Below the pieces are notes generated by a model. The model did not search any database. It worked only from the letters and a program-made list of their open reading frames with translations, and was not told the DNA's origin. 64,000 nucleotides of DNA from CAWBBA01 sp963741625 (GTDB taxonomy: Bacteria > Desulfobacterota > Desulfomonilia > Desulfomonilales > Desulfomonilaceae). Below are positions 1 to 10,524 of this stretch, piece after piece. A program made the translations under genes and the position numbers. Positions within the stretch are counted from its first letter, which is position 1. Each line of letters opens with the position of its first letter. The stretch covers positions 124,001-188,000 of the forward strand of contig CAVUIT010000001.1 of the NCBI GenBank assembly GCA_963741625.1. The letters are read 5' to 3'.

Positions 1-223
1 TACTTTCCGGCCTAAATTGGGGCTCAAATTCGAGCAGTGGCGCGTGACGCATTATATTTTGGCTCCGCTCATCATTGTGTTCGCGTATTGATTCATTCCC
101 TGGAAACCTTCCGTGTGTGTCACTTCCAGAGTGCAACCGATCATCTCATCGATTTGTACGAAATGTTCAGCGGATTGATTCCGGAGGGTTCCATTTACAA
201 CCCAATCTCAACGGAAGGTCAAA

Positions 224-484
224 ATGCCGATTTATGAATACCAGTGCGAGAGGTGTGGTAGCGGATTTGAGAAATGGCAGAAATTCTCAGACCCGGTAGC
301 TGACAAATGCCCGACATGCGGAGGAAAATCGCGGAGATTGATCTCGCAGTCTACGTTCGTGCTCAAGGGAACCGGGTGGTACGTTACGGATTACGGAAGA
401 AAAGACAGTAGTTCTTCTAGACAGACCCCGCCCAAGAAAGAATCTTCCTCAGAGACCAAGACCTCGAGCTCGGATGCCGGATAG
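224..484 (+). CDS. FmdB-family zinc ribbon protein
   Basis: An 86-residue protein that starts with the typical MPIYEYQC motif of the FmdB/CxxC zinc ribbon family. Two CxxC pairs (C8/C11 and C29/C32) form the predicted zinc site. The C-terminal half is a low-complexity Ser/Thr/Lys tail, as is common in this family. A GGAAGGT Shine-Dalgarno lies 5 bases before the ATG. The family name comes from a proposed regulator of formamidase/amidase genes, but most members have no proven function, so only a putative nucleic-acid or regulatory role can be inferred. It stands alone, with no operon partner visible. Confidence 0.9.
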   Translation: MPIYEYQCERCGSGFEKWQKFSDPVADKCPTCGGKSRRLISQSTFVLKGTGWYVTDYGRKDSSSSRQTPPKKESSSETKTSSSDAG

Positions 485-1043
485 AGGTCAAGGACGAAAA
501 GGGAGAATACGTCTGAGTAGGTCGCCTTCTGCGGGCCGAATATCGGGCCACCAACACGCATGCGGAGATTCGTCTGTCAGCGTAAATCGTTGAGGGGAGG
601 GGTCCGACGAGTCTGTGATCAAGAGCACCGTTAGAATGGATGATCTAAGCTGCTTGATTGGAGGCGAGATCGTTCCACTTCGAAGGGGGTTGATCATTTT
701 CCAATGGTGCCACGCGGCAGTTTTATTAGGCTTCGAAGGAACGCAGCGCGAGTATGGGATACCGGTTTATTCCTCATCTAGCACTCTGAGAACCCGTTGG
801 AGCAACTCCTTGAACCTTAAGGGCAATCTGTTTTCCCTTTTTAGTGTGAAGTCAGGATTTAGAGGGGAGTTTCGGCTCCTCATTGGCCATTGACCATCGT
901 TGAGCCGGGATTGAACACTGAATTTACAGGATACGACCAGTCGCGATAGGTGAGGATTGGGTTTGCTTCAAGCCTTGTGAATAGTTCGCGATAACGGTTG
1001 CCCGGCACTTACGTCATATTTCAGATGTCCTTAGATACATTCA
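485..1043. other. Intergenic region, no gene seen
   Basis: About 560 bases between the FmdB gene and the end of the minus-strand glycosyltransferase. Short open frames exist on both strands but none has a convincing start, ribosome site or recognisable protein family. Confidence 0.5.
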
Positions 1044-2276
1044 TCAAAATTCAAGTGGCAGCTCAACCGGTCGTCCAGTGGCCACGGATTGCCGAGCCAA
1101 TTCGTAGGCCTCGTTGTATTGATTGGCCACCAATTCCCATGAAACTACCTCGTCCAGATATTTCTTGAGGTTTTCGCCCAGGCGCAGTCGGAGCTGTTCG
1201 TCACAAGCCATCGTGACTACGTGGTCCCTCAACATAGCCTTGTTGGTGAACAGCAACCCGCCTCCACTTTCCAGCGTTTGAGCCGTCAGTCCCTCCATTG
1301 GGGCTGTGGTTATATATGGTTTGTTGAGCGCAATAATCCGGTCAAGTGTTCCGGATTGGGTCTCGTCGGTAGAGGGCAGGACTATGAAATCACAAATGGC
1401 CATAACCTTGTAAACTATTTCTCCACGTGGAACGAACTCAAAGTAATGGGCAAGCCCTTTCCCTTCCAGCACCTTCAATTGCTCGCGGTAGTGATAGTAG
1501 TCTGGGAGATGGTTAGGATCTCTCATAGTTCCCGCGGCCAAAAGGTCCCAGTTTTGTCCGGTCCTATCAAGGATTTCGGCATGAATGTCTTCCCACATGG
1601 AAGTCAGGATATCCCATCGCTTGTTTGACTGTATCCATCCGACCATGCCCACAAGGTGTTCGCCGAGGAATGGGACCTTGTCCAAGCCCAGCTCTTCCTT
1701 GAGCGCTGGCACATCCTCCATTCCCCAGCGCCTATCAGGCCTGGCGCCTTCAGGCACAACCATGACGTTCCTCGGCGTTCGCCAGCCTTCCCCGACGAAA
1801 ATCCAGTCCAAGCGCCATTTCTGATAATGGCACTTGAGTAGTACTACCCTTGCTCGTTCGCACATCTTGTAGACGAAATCCGCCTCAAAATCCGTCAGCC
1901 TACCATGCACGGTATGGGGCTCAACAATAGTAGGAAATTCATTGATTGCGTCGAGCAGATCCAGGAACCCTTCGTTTCCGTCTCCATGTCCCCTTGAGTC
2001 ATAGTGCTCGTACAGACCATATTCGTGTTGCAGATGGACTGCGTACGGGCGCAGTTGATACACTTTTCTCGCAACGGTTTTCCACCAATCCCTCTGGGAC
2101 ATGTCAATAATGGGAAATACGCCTTCCCCTTGGCCGTCAGTATGACTTATTACCAATACTTCCCTTTCCGGGTTGGCCTTCTGGACGAATTCTCTTGCTT
2201 CCTCAACGAAAGTCGCGATTCCACACAAACGAGGCGGATAGCTTGAAATCATGACTATGGGGTCTGAATCGCTCAT
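1044..2276 (-). CDS. GT4-type (GT-B fold) glycosyltransferase
   Basis: A 410-residue protein with the N-terminal YPPRLCGIATF motif typical of glycosyltransferase family 4-like enzymes, where the glycine-rich loop starts the first Rossmann half. A second half with VGMVGWIQSNKR (near residue 205) and PSTDETQSGTLDRII (near residue 300) corresponds to the donor-binding domain. It should transfer a sugar from a nucleotide donor to a glycan or lipid acceptor in the cytoplasm, but the substrate cannot be read from sequence. The canonical second glutamate motif is not textbook. An AAAGGA ribosome site precedes the ATG. It is monocistronic here; the envelope sugar locus is 30 kb away. Confidence 0.85.
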   Translation of the reverse strand: MSDSDPIVMISSYPPRLCGIATFVEEAREFVQKANPEREVLVISHTDGQGEGVFPIIDMSQRDWWKTVARKVYQLRPYAVHLQHEYGLYEHYDSRGHGDGNEGFLDLLDAINEFPTIVEPHTVHGRLTDFEADFVYKMCERARVVLLKCHYQKWRLDWIFVGEGWRTPRNVMVVPEGARPDRRWGMEDVPALKEELGLDKVPFLGEHLVGMVGWIQSNKRWDILTSMWEDIHAEILDRTGQNWDLLAAGTMRDPNHLPDYYHYREQLKVLEGKGLAHYFEFVPRGEIVYKVMAICDFIVLPSTDETQSGTLDRIIALNKPYITTAPMEGLTAQTLESGGGLLFTNKAMLRDHVVTMACDEQLRLRLGENLKKYLDEVVSWELVANQYNEAYELARQSVATGRPVELPLEF

Positions 2277-2962
2277 TGAATGTCCTTTTCCCTGTTGTTA
2301 GGGCGCTCCGGTTCCCCCGAATCCATTAGATTCGTGGCCGCGCAGCCCACAAAAATACCTTTGATTCTGTTGGAGGCATTGCATGCCGGCTATTGCTCGT
2401 CTAAGACAATTCATTACCTTTCCCCGATGGTCACTGCGCCCTAAAAAGCGCCATGCTGATCGTGGAAGGAGCAGGGGTACCCCGGTGACTCTCTAAACCT
2501 AAGCGATACGATCATGCGTTGTGACAATCTGATCAGCTCTATATCGCTTGCACTTGAGGCGAAGTCATTTCACGAGCTGCGATGAGAATACCCTCACCGG
2601 TTAGCAAGCTACGTTCATTTCTCTCGGAGGTGAGGAGTTTGAAGTTCTGGGTATAGTAGTGAAGAGGACCCAACAAGTTCGCGAGGGTAATAAAAGCCAA
2701 GGATTGCCAACTCAGGAAGACCTGGCGTCGAACCTCTGTCCAAAATAACTCGAGCAGAATTGATAAGTGATGTGAGATTTACCATTTAGTGAGCTCCTTT
2801 CAATCTTCACTATAAGTTTGACATCCGACTTAAGCCAGAGTTCCCAGGTGGGCAAGGATTTCTTGGAGGTCACCGATTCTGTGGGGAAAGCAGATCTGTC
2901 TAAGGTACTGAGTCACGCGGACGTACAGAGACAGACGTCGCGTATGGAGCCTTGCAGCGTAA
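2277..2962. other. Intergenic region with dispersed repeat
   Basis: Nearly 700 bases without a supported gene. It holds a ~93-bp repeat (2393-2485) that recurs at 13238-13339, and ends at the left terminus of the first 225-bp inverted-repeat element. Confidence 0.5.
2393..2485 (+). repeat. Dispersed repeat B, copy 1
   Basis: Starts TTGCTCGTCTAAGA and contains TCCCCGATG, CTGCGCC, AAAAAGCG and GCTGATCGTGGAAGGA in the same order and spacing as the segment at 13238-13339. The second copy has a short insertion after AAAAAGCG. No function is apparent; it lies in the upstream gap of a minus-strand gene in both cases. Confidence 0.75.
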
Positions 2963-3187
2963 TCGGGGGACATAACACCAATATTGTGTTGACATGTCAG
3001 GTGCTTTTTCTTACCACTGCTTTATCGTTTGTAGCTCGAGCAGGTTGGTCCCCGGCTATCTCCACCATGGCACGCAGCGTGGTGTTCAGTCGATGGGACC
3101 TATTTTCATTCCGCGGGACATGAACATTGAACACCGGGAAATCCACTGGAAGCCGCTGCCGCAAAAAAACGGTATTATGTCCCCCGA
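2963..3187 (+). mobile_element. 225-bp inverted-repeat element, copy 1
   Basis: MITE-like unit bounded by near-perfect terminal inverted repeats: TCGGGGGACATAACACC at the left and GGTATTATGTCCCCCGA at the right (one mismatch in 17). The interior is shared with copies at 3950, 6163 and 10166 and in part at 11750. No transposase is encoded. On the minus strand an open frame of about 60 codons runs through the whole element and ends in a TGA near the left end. This copy ends 21 bases before a methyltransferase start codon. Confidence 0.85.
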
Positions 3188-3208
3188 AATTTTTCGGGAG
3201 AGGCGTGC

Positions 3209-3948
3209 ATGGCGATGTGGCGAAGAGACACGTTGAGATCGAGGTTTTTGCGATCCCTCATCCCTGAAAGAATACCCTGGTTTGCTGCCCGCCTATACGA
3301 CCAAATTGCCCGCAGCGCAATCGAGACCTACTACAAGGGAGTGGCCGAGCTTGTCACGGCCCACCAAGTCAAGGATTGGTCTTGGATATTGGTACCGGTC
3401 CGGGATATCTCCCCATTGAGATCGCCAAGAGGGCACCCCGGATCACAGTAGTTGGAATCGACTCGTCAAAAGCACTGGTGCGGATAGCTCAAAAAAATGC
3501 GAAGAGGGAGGGCCTGTCGGATCGAGTCCGATTCGTGAAATGCGATGGCAACAGGCTCGACTTTGCAGATGATTCATACGACCTGGTGATCAGCACGGGT
3601 TCCCTCCATGCGTGGAAAAATCCGGTGCTAGTAATCAACGAATGCTTCAGGGTCCTGAAAGCTGGGTGTGAAGCCTGGTTATTGGATCCGGCACAGATCA
3701 TCACCCCGGAGGCTCAGCAGCTCCTGGGGAGAGGCCTCAATGCGGTGGACAGGCTTGCTAACTGGTGGGGCTCTTTCACTTCCAAGCTCACGCCACCCTA
3801 CACTGTAAGGGAGGTTGAGGAGATTATCCGCCGGACAAATTTTAAGAAAGGGACCGTTGCGGAAGGAAAATGGCTTACCGTCAAGCTGAAAAAGCATGCC
3901 AGTCCGGCAACCGAAGCTCATCAGCGACCTCATCGTAATCAACGTTGA
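3209..3948 (+). pseudogene. Class I SAM methyltransferase, frameshifted
   Basis: Two overlapping frames together give one methyltransferase. The first (from ATG 3209, with GGAGAGG five bases upstream) encodes an N-terminal helical region ending QVKDW. A one-base shift near 3370 is needed to enter VLDIGTGPGYLPIEIA, the glycine-rich SAM-binding motif I, followed by an acidic VVGIDSS (motif II), DGNRLDFADDSYDLVIS (motif III/IV region) and a C-terminal cap of about 80 residues. The gene would be about 246 residues, normal for small UbiE/Coq5-like methyltransferases. The acceptor is unknown. It lies exactly between two same-orientation copies of the 225-bp element. The frameshift may be real decay or an assembly error. 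Confidence 0.75.
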
Positions 3949-3949
3949 A

Positions 3950-4173
3950 TCGGGGACATAACACCAATATTGTGTTGACACGTCAGGTGCCTTTTCTTAC
4001 CACTGCTTTATCGTTTGTAGCTCGAGCAGGTTGGTCCCCAGCTATCTCCACCATGGCACGCAGCGTGGTGTTCAGTCGATGGGACTTATTTTCGTTCGCG
4101 GGACATGAACATTGAACACCGGGAAATCCGACTGGAAGCCGCTGCCGCAAAGAACTGCTATTTGGTCCCCCGA
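3950..4173 (+). mobile_element. 225-bp inverted-repeat element, copy 2
   Basis: Begins TCGGGGACATAACACC, two bases after the methyltransferase stop, and ends at TTTGGTCCCCCGA. It is in the same orientation as copy 1. The internal minus-strand frame is interrupted by a one-base loss (TTCGTTCGCGGG versus TTCATTCCGCGGG), and the right terminus is partly eroded, so this copy looks older. Confidence 0.85.
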
Positions 4174-4377
4174 AATCGACAGCCCCGGCTCACCAAGATA
4201 AGTATGGTGTCCCCGGAATTACGCTCTTTTGAACTGTATCCTATCCTTCCATCCGTACCACCACCAAAGAAGAAATCTGTGTTTGATTGGTTCGCTCGTT
4301 ATTAAGGCAAATCTCCCGGACCTTGGAGTCTGCTGCCCGCATCGGCTCGGGTATAAATGTCGGAATATCGAAAGCGG

Positions 4378-5130
4378 TCAGAAATACCGAATTCCTTTGC
4401 TGTGATACCCCTGCGGGTTTATGGTCAGGTAGTGAATTTGACCGCCAATCCCAGGAAGCAGGTTGCTCAGACGATAAATCTCTGCAACCGTTTTGATCTG
4501 GAAGATTAGATAGCTGGCACGATCTTCGAGGTCTTGAGAATGGGGGATTAAGACTCCTATCGGGCGCAAGTGGGTAAATACACTTTCTAAAGAAGCAAAA
4601 ATCTCTGCATGAAAGCGAATGTCCCCGTTGCGAATTAAATATGCCGGATTCTGCACAAAAATGTCCGGCGGTACGTTGTGATTGGCATTGAAACGAGTAG
4701 CATCAACGTAGATACCGCGAGATTCCAGAGTCCGGCAGAAACCATCATGTATGTGGTAAAAAGAGGGAGTCGGCGTTCCATTAAAGTCGTCAAAACCTGC
4801 CAAATGAAAGCCTAAGCACCTGTTGCCCCTTGGGGGCGAGGGAATCCTGTCGTTCAACTGACTAGCCAACTCGCCTGCGAAGTCATGCAAATTATCAATC
4901 CCCTGATTGGACGCAATGAATGCGGATAGCCATTGATCGGTCGGGGTATTTTCAATTTCCCCTTCTCCCCAGCAAGAAATTCCAGCATTGAGGTACGGCA
5001 CTTGTTGCAGTTTGCGGGCCACGCCAGGAACAATTTGAGCCAAGCCAGTGCGGGTATTAATTACCTTTACCGCGGAATCGGCAGCCATTGCGATTCCGAA
5101 ACTAGTCAACTCTGTAAGAATTAATGTCAT
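4378..5130 (-). CDS. Ntn-hydrolase-like (proteasome-fold) protein, putative
   Basis: A 250-residue protein not firmly recognised. The N-terminus, LTSFGIAMAADSAV followed by a short spacer and then ARKLQQVPYLNAGISCWG, resembles the first strands of N-terminal nucleophile hydrolases (GIVLAADSRVT, then K-I, then AGAG), such as proteasome beta-like proteins. The rest is unlike any family I know. If the fold is right, the threonine or serine nucleophile and any processing remain unassigned. A strong AAGGAGAC ribosome site precedes the ATG. Its start overlaps the end of the small membrane protein gene at 5102-5338, suggesting translation coupling. Function unknown. Confidence 0.6.
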   Translation of the reverse strand: MTLILTELTSFGIAMAADSAVKVINTRTGLAQIVPGVARKLQQVPYLNAGISCWGEGEIENTPTDQWLSAFIASNQGIDNLHDFAGELASQLNDRIPSPPRGNRCLGFHLAGFDDFNGTPTPSFYHIHDGFCRTLESRGIYVDATRFNANHNVPPDIFVQNPAYLIRNGDIRFHAEIFASLESVFTHLRPIGVLIPHSQDLEDRASYLIFQIKTVAEIYRLSNLLPGIGGQIHYLTINPQGYHSKGIRYF

Positions 5131-5338
5131 ATTTGTTCGTCTCCTTCAGAGATGATTTGGTATTATAGAGCAACTCACTGGATCTAAAAAGAAATTTAGC
5201 GATATAACGAGTCGGAATTATGGATCCCAAGAGCAAAAAATGTAAGAGACCCTGCCCTTCCAACGACGATGCCGTCATAAATCTCATAAGCGATGTCATA
5301 ACTATTGCCACGACCACAGATAAACAAATAAGCAACAT
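5102..5338 (-). CDS. Small membrane protein, putative
   Basis: A 78-residue frame with two predicted hydrophobic helices (residues 1-22 and about 32-52), then a polar tail. Its end overlaps the first 29 bases of the Ntn-like gene. No clear Shine-Dalgarno is visible, so the start is uncertain. It could be a small partner of the downstream protein or a chance frame. Confidence 0.35.
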   Translation of the reverse strand: MLLICLSVVVAIVMTSLMRFMTASSLEGQGLLHFLLLGSIIPTRYIAKFLFRSSELLYNTKSSLKETNKYDINSYRVD

Positions 5339-5537
5339 ATAATAAGACTCAAACTTACTCTTCCGATAGAATACTTAGCGGAAAAAATAACTTCATCTTG
5401 CGCCGCATCTATTGGAGCATTTTGGATCACGATCATTCCTCCTAAAGTAAGCGCGAATTGTGTGCCACATATTAACCTGAATTATGCGGCGACCAACCCG
5501 CCCATCAGTAGGCTTCACTGTCGCCTTCAGCCGAGGC

Positions 5538-6113
5538 CTACGTCTTTCCATAGTATCGTTTTGCTTCTTCCATCACTCTGACGACAAACTCCGTCTTCCC
5601 CTCAGTGTAGGCCAAGCGATCATGGGGGTACGTTGCTGCAAGCCGATTTTTTAGCTGGCTGTACTCCTCGGCCACGTCGGGATGCTCGATGAGGTAGTCT
5701 CTGAAAAGCAGCCTATCCCAGTGCTCGAAATGGCTTTCAATCATGTGAATATGGTGAGTGCGGTTACCCCTTGAATCCCGCTTGATGAACCATGCGTAGA
5801 ATGGAGGAATATTGCCTGCCCAAGTGGGTCTCCAGAAATACTCATACCCCTGGGACTCAAGGATTGGGACTATCCTTCTTTTGGTCTCCTGCAGGTCGGT
5901 GACTTCCACCAGCATGTCGATAATGGGCTTGGCCGCCAGGCCCGGCACAGCGGTGCTTCCGAAATGCTCGATCCTTCCTATCAGCTCACCAGGGAGGCAG
6001 GATAGGAGGTGTTCTTTCTCCTGGCGGAACATGGAGGGCCATCGAGGATCATAGGGCACGACGGCAACATATTCCTGCACTGCTGTCTGTATTCGCTCCT
6101 CAAGTAACTCCAT
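5538..6113 (-). CDS. GrpB family protein (nucleotidyltransferase fold)
   Basis: Carries the GrpB/UPF0157 signature: YDPRWPSMFRQEKEHL near the start and IEHFGSTAVPGLAAKPIIDM, which is the G-S-T and D-x-hydrophobic motif of the polymerase-beta-like nucleotidyltransferase fold. The C-terminus has the usual RDYLIEHPDVAEEYSQLK helix. The family is widespread; its substrate is unknown. The start at 6113 is chosen because AGGAAGG lies six bases before it. A longer frame would begin inside the 225-bp element at 6173, which shows how the element can extend neighbouring frames. Length of 191 residues fits the family. Confidence 0.88.
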   Translation of the reverse strand: MELLEERIQTAVQEYVAVVPYDPRWPSMFRQEKEHLLSCLPGELIGRIEHFGSTAVPGLAAKPIIDMLVEVTDLQETKRRIVPILESQGYEYFWRPTWAGNIPPFYAWFIKRDSRGNRTHHIHMIESHFEHWDRLLFRDYLIEHPDVAEEYSQLKNRLAATYPHDRLAYTEGKTEFVVRVMEEAKRYYGKT

Positions 6114-6162
6114 TTCGAGCCTTCCTTTTGACCCGATCATACTTATTGGAAGGTGTGCGTGA

Positions 6163-6386
6163 TCGGGGGACATGATACCAATATCGTGTTGACATGTCAG
6201 GTGCTTTTTTTTACCACTGCTTTATCGTTTGCAGAGCAAACTGGTTGGTCCCCGGCTATCTCCACCCTGGCACGCAGCGTAGTGTTCAGTTGATGAGACT
6301 TATTTTTCTTTGGCGGGACCGGAACATTGTACGCCGGGAAATCCACTGGAAGCCGCTGCCGCAAAAAAACCGTATTATGTCCTCCA
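6163..6386 (+). mobile_element. 225-bp inverted-repeat element, copy 3
   Basis: Starts TCGGGGGACATGATACC and ends CGTATTATGTCCTCCA. The minus-strand internal frame remains open here despite many base changes; the changes give different residues but no stop before the shared terminal AAAAGCACCTGA. It lies just upstream of the GrpB gene. Confidence 0.85.
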
Positions 6387-6749
6387 AAATCCCCAAGAAA
6401 TTTGGCGACCCAGGCCCTGGGCCTTTTCGCCCTCTACTGTATCTATAGTACGCACTTTCAACTCAACTCTTGTCCGCGCTTATAATGGCTTTCAGAGCCA
6501 CAAATAGCCTGATAGCACGGCTCAGGGGCCATCCGAAACTGCCTGTCCGAAGTAGTCCTCCGACACGTCGGGGAAGTAGATTTGGAGTCTAATCGTCCCA
6601 GCGCGGGTCCTGTTGCAAACGTTTCAACCTCTTTCGGCCACAGAACCTTTTGACTTAGAGACCTTGCAGAGATAATCTGAATAATGGAAGTGGTTTATTT
6701 TTCTATTCTGCAAATTTGTGACGACGCAGTGTCTCACGGGGGAAGTGCC
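6387..6749. other. Intergenic region, no gene seen
   Basis: About 360 bases between element copy 3 and the start of the hybrid kinase gene. No family or clear regulatory site recognised. Confidence 0.4.
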
Positions 6750-9700
6750 ATGCAGGACGAAGATGTAATTCGCAAGGAATTGCTGGCGGAATTGGAGGTC
6801 CTGCGCCGAAGGATTGCAGAATTTGAGGTCCAGGAAGCACGGACCAGGCGCTGGGTGGAATTGGTCCAGCGAGTCAATGCCTTGAAAGAAGATCTGCTGA
6901 CTCATGGGAGCTTGGACGAAAAGCTCAAGCGCATAACGGATGGGTTGGTGGAAATCTTCGGCGCAGACTTTGCTCGCATCTGGATAACGAAGCCGGGAGA
7001 TCGCTGTGATTCGGATTGCGTTCACGCTAAGGTAACAGAAGGGTCTCATGTCTGCCGCCAGCGGAATCGCTGCCTTCACCTCATGGCAAGTTCAGGCCGC
7101 TACACCCACATTGACGGTAAGTTGCACCGACGAGTCCCTTTCGATTGTTACAAGATTGGCCGCATAGCCTCGGGCGCTGAACCCAAATTCCTCACGAATG
7201 ATGTCGCTAACGATCTGAGTATTCACGATCAGGGCTGGGCGAGAGAATTGGGTTTGGTTTCAGTTTCGCGGGATACCGCCTTTTGTCAGCGGATGCGAAG
7301 CCCATCGGCGTGATGGCCCTGTTCTCTAAGTGTGCCTTTTCCTCCGATGAAGCGGCGATGCTTGAAGGTCTGGCGAATACCTCTTCTCAGGTGGTCCAGG
7401 CAGCGATGGTGGATGAAGCTCGGAGGGAAAGCGAAAACCGCTACAGTAGGCTTGTCGAGAGCACGGACACTGGATTCGTCGAGTTAGACGCCTCAGGACG
7501 AGTCGTTCAAGCGAACGATCCATACTGCGCGTATGGCTGGAGCCTCAAGAACCGAAGAGCTAATCGGCCGTTCCGTTCCCGATTGGACTGCCCCTGAATG
7601 TATCGCAGAAAACGATGCTGCCGTTCAGCTATGCTTAAAACAAGGGCACATTTCCGATTTCGAGACCACCTATTTGAGGGCTGATGGATCGAGGGCGAGA
7701 ATTCTTATAAACGCTACCACAGAAGACAGTCCAGAGGGTCGGAAGATAGTGACCCTGTGCAGAAATATCACCGAGCGCAAGAAGGCCGAGGAGGCGGCAG
7801 ATCGAGCCAACCAGGAATGGGAACGAACGTTCAATGCCATTTCAGACCTCGTTATGGTTCTGGACGATCAACACAAGATTCTCCGGGCAAACAAGGCTAT
7901 GGCTGATGCTCTTGGGATGACGGAGCAGGCGTTGATAGGAAGACTCTGCTTTGAACTTGTGCATGGAGAAAAAGAACCCCCCGTTTTTTGTCCCCACTCT
8001 CAGCTTCTTACCGACGGTGAAGAACATTCAGCGGAAGTGGTGGAACCTCGTCTCGGAGGGATATATGACGTTCGAGTTTCTCCGCTGGTCGGTCAAAATG
8101 GTCAGGTCATAGGTTCGGTTCATGTCACTCGCGACATCACCGAGCGCAAACTGGCCGGAGAACGACTTCTGTTGTTGAACTTTGCCCTGGACCATGTGCG
8201 GGACGCGGCCTATCTCATCGACGAGAACTCACGTTTCCTCTATGTCAACGATGAGGCATGCCGGGCGCTGAGCTACAATCGCGAGGAACTCCTCGGAGGC
8301 ATGAGCGTGCTTGATATCGGTCCCGGCTGGACTGAGGAGCGCTGGACAGGACACTGGCATGAGCTGAAAGCGAGTGGCTCGCTGACCTTCGAGGCTTTCC
8401 ACAAAGCAAGGGATGGACATGTTTTTCCGGTGGAGATCACCGCCAACATATTCCACTATCATGGGGCCGACTACAACGTTGCCCTGGCCCGGGATATTAC
8501 CGAGCGCAAACTGACCGAGAGAGAATTGCAGAGGTCTAACGACCTGCTCCGGGCCATCATTGAGGCCGCACCGACGGCGATCATCGGTCTGGATCTGGAC
8601 GGAAATGTGCGAACGGTGTGGAATCCTGCGGCTGAGAAGATGCTTGGCTGGAGCGCGGACGAGGCCATGGGCCGCCCGCTCCCGAGCGTGCCTGTGGAAA
8701 GTCAGGAGGAGTTCAGGGGCTTTCGAGAACGGATACGCAGTGGTAAGACCCTCGATGGCGTGGAAGTCAGACGACAGAAGCGCGACGGGACACCTATCGA
8801 TTACAGCATCTATGCCTCGCCCCTGCATGACACCGAGGGCCGCATCACCGGCAACATTTGCGTGCTGGTGGACATCACTGAACGCAAGCAGGCCGAACAG
8901 GAAAAGGAGAAGTTGCAGGCGCAACTTCTTCAGGCCCAGAAGATGGAAGCCATCGGAACTCTTGCAGGCGGTATTGCCCACGATTTTAACAATCTTCTTC
9001 AGGTAGTCCTTGGCTACTCCGATATACTGCTCTTCGACAAGAAGCCTTCAGACCCTGATTACGAGAGACTTCATGCCATACGACAGGCCGGTAGGCATGG
9101 CAGTGAATTGGCAAACAGGATTCTTGCCTTCAGCAGAAGGTTGGAGCCCAACGCCCACCCAGTAAACCTGAACAATGAAATAAGACGCGTCCAAAAGATG
9201 CTTGAGCGGACGGTTCCCAAGATGATTCGAATTGAAATCCTCTTGGCCGATAACCTCATGACCGTCAATGCAGATCCGGGCCAGATGGAACAGATACTTC
9301 TAAACCTTGCGGTAAATGCTCAACATGCAATGCCCGACGGAGGGCGACTGACCATTGAGACGGCAAACGTAACTTTGGATGAGGACTATTCACGAACCCA
9401 TCTTGATGCGGAACCCGGGAAATATGTCCTGCTTACGGTCTCCGACACGGGCCACGGGATGGACAAGGAAGTGGTGGAGCACATCTTCGAGCCGTTCTAC
9501 ATGACCAAGGGACCCGGCGAGGGAACCGGGCTCGGACTTGCAATGGTGTTCGGTATAGTTAAGAGTCATAAAGGTCACATCAGCTGTTACAGCGAACCCG
9601 GCAGTGGAACCACGTTCAGGATTTATCTCCCGGCCATTGTCCAAGAGATTGAACAGGATGTTCCTGTTACCCAGCAGATGCCTGCTTTTGGAACTGAAAC

Positions 9701-10085
9701 CATTCTGCTTGTGGATGACGAGAAATCCATTCGCAAGCTCGGGGAACAGATGCTCAGAATGGCAGGATACAGAGTATTGACGGCAACCAACGGAAGAGAG
9801 GCTCTCGAAGTTTATCGTTCCAACCAAGCCAAAATAGCCCTTGTGCTTCTGGATCTGATGATGCCGGAGATGGGTGGCAAGCAGTGCCTGGAGGAACTTC
9901 TCAAGATCAATCCGAGAGTTAAAGTGGTAATTGCCAGCGGGTACTCGCCCAATGGACCGACCAAGGAAGCGCTTACCTCGGGGGCAAAGGGATTTGTCAA
10001 CAAACCATACGATATAAGGCAGGTTCTGGAGGTCGTCCGCGCAGTCCTTGATGAAGAACAAGGGAGGCCGCAGGTGTCTGATTGA
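6750..10085 (+). pseudogene. GAF/PAS hybrid histidine kinase, two frameshifts
   Basis: One gene in three pieces. Start ATG 6750 (GGGGGAAG upstream) opens a coiled coil and a GAF domain. A one-base shift near 7260 moves to the frame reading GYRLLSADAKPIGVMALF, the end of the GAF domain, then a PAS start. A second shift near 7535 returns to the original frame. Downstream are the rest of PAS1, three further PAS domains, a HisKA domain with GGIAHDFNNLLQVVLGYSD (phospho-acceptor His), a HATPase with the N box (LLNLAVNAQHAM), DTGHGM and GTGLGLAMV, and a C-terminal receiver with LLDLMMPEMGG (phospho-acceptor Asp) and NKPYD. The C-terminal part from about 7533 is intact and could be made alone. It would be a cytoplasmic sensor with unknown signal. 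Confidence 0.85.
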
Positions 10086-10165
10086 TGGCTTACATCCGAA
10101 ACCGGCCTTCTAAAACCGGCCTGGCCCCCCAAAACTGGTCCAGATTCTGAGTTAGGATTGAGTGA

Positions 10166-10387
10166 TCGGGGGACACAATACCAATATTGTGCTGAGGGGA
10201 AGTGCTTTTTCTTACCACTCCTTTATCGTTTGTAGCTCGAGCAGGTTGATCCACAGCTATCTCTACATGGCACGCAGCGTGGGGTTCAGTCGATGGGACC
10301 TGTTTGCATTCGGCGGGATCTGAACTTTGAACTCCGGGAAATCCATTGGAAGCCGCCGTCGCAAGAGACCGGTATTATGCACCCAGA
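10166..10387 (+). mobile_element. 225-bp inverted-repeat element, copy 4
   Basis: Starts TCGGGGGACACAATACC and ends GGTATTATGCACCCAGA. The interior aligns with the other copies but the minus-strand frame is broken at ATGTAGAG. It lies between the kinase gene and the attC-like cassettes. Confidence 0.8.
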
Positions 10388-10524
10388 AATCACAACCTAT
10401 TGATAAAAAAAGTTTACCCGAAGACGGAAGCAGCGTATTATCTGGAAGCAAAACGCGAAAGCGGGTTTATGTGGAAACCATCTAAACAGCACTTCGACAA
10501 GAAGGCAGATATGACGAGAGATCG

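Noticed and set aside
615..893. 92-codon plus-strand frame after fmdB
   Set aside because: No ribosome site, no recognisable domain and composition like surrounding noncoding sequence.
8229..8981. 250-codon minus-strand frame over the kinase gene
   Set aside because: It mirrors PAS-domain coding sequence on the other strand and has no family similarity or ribosome site.
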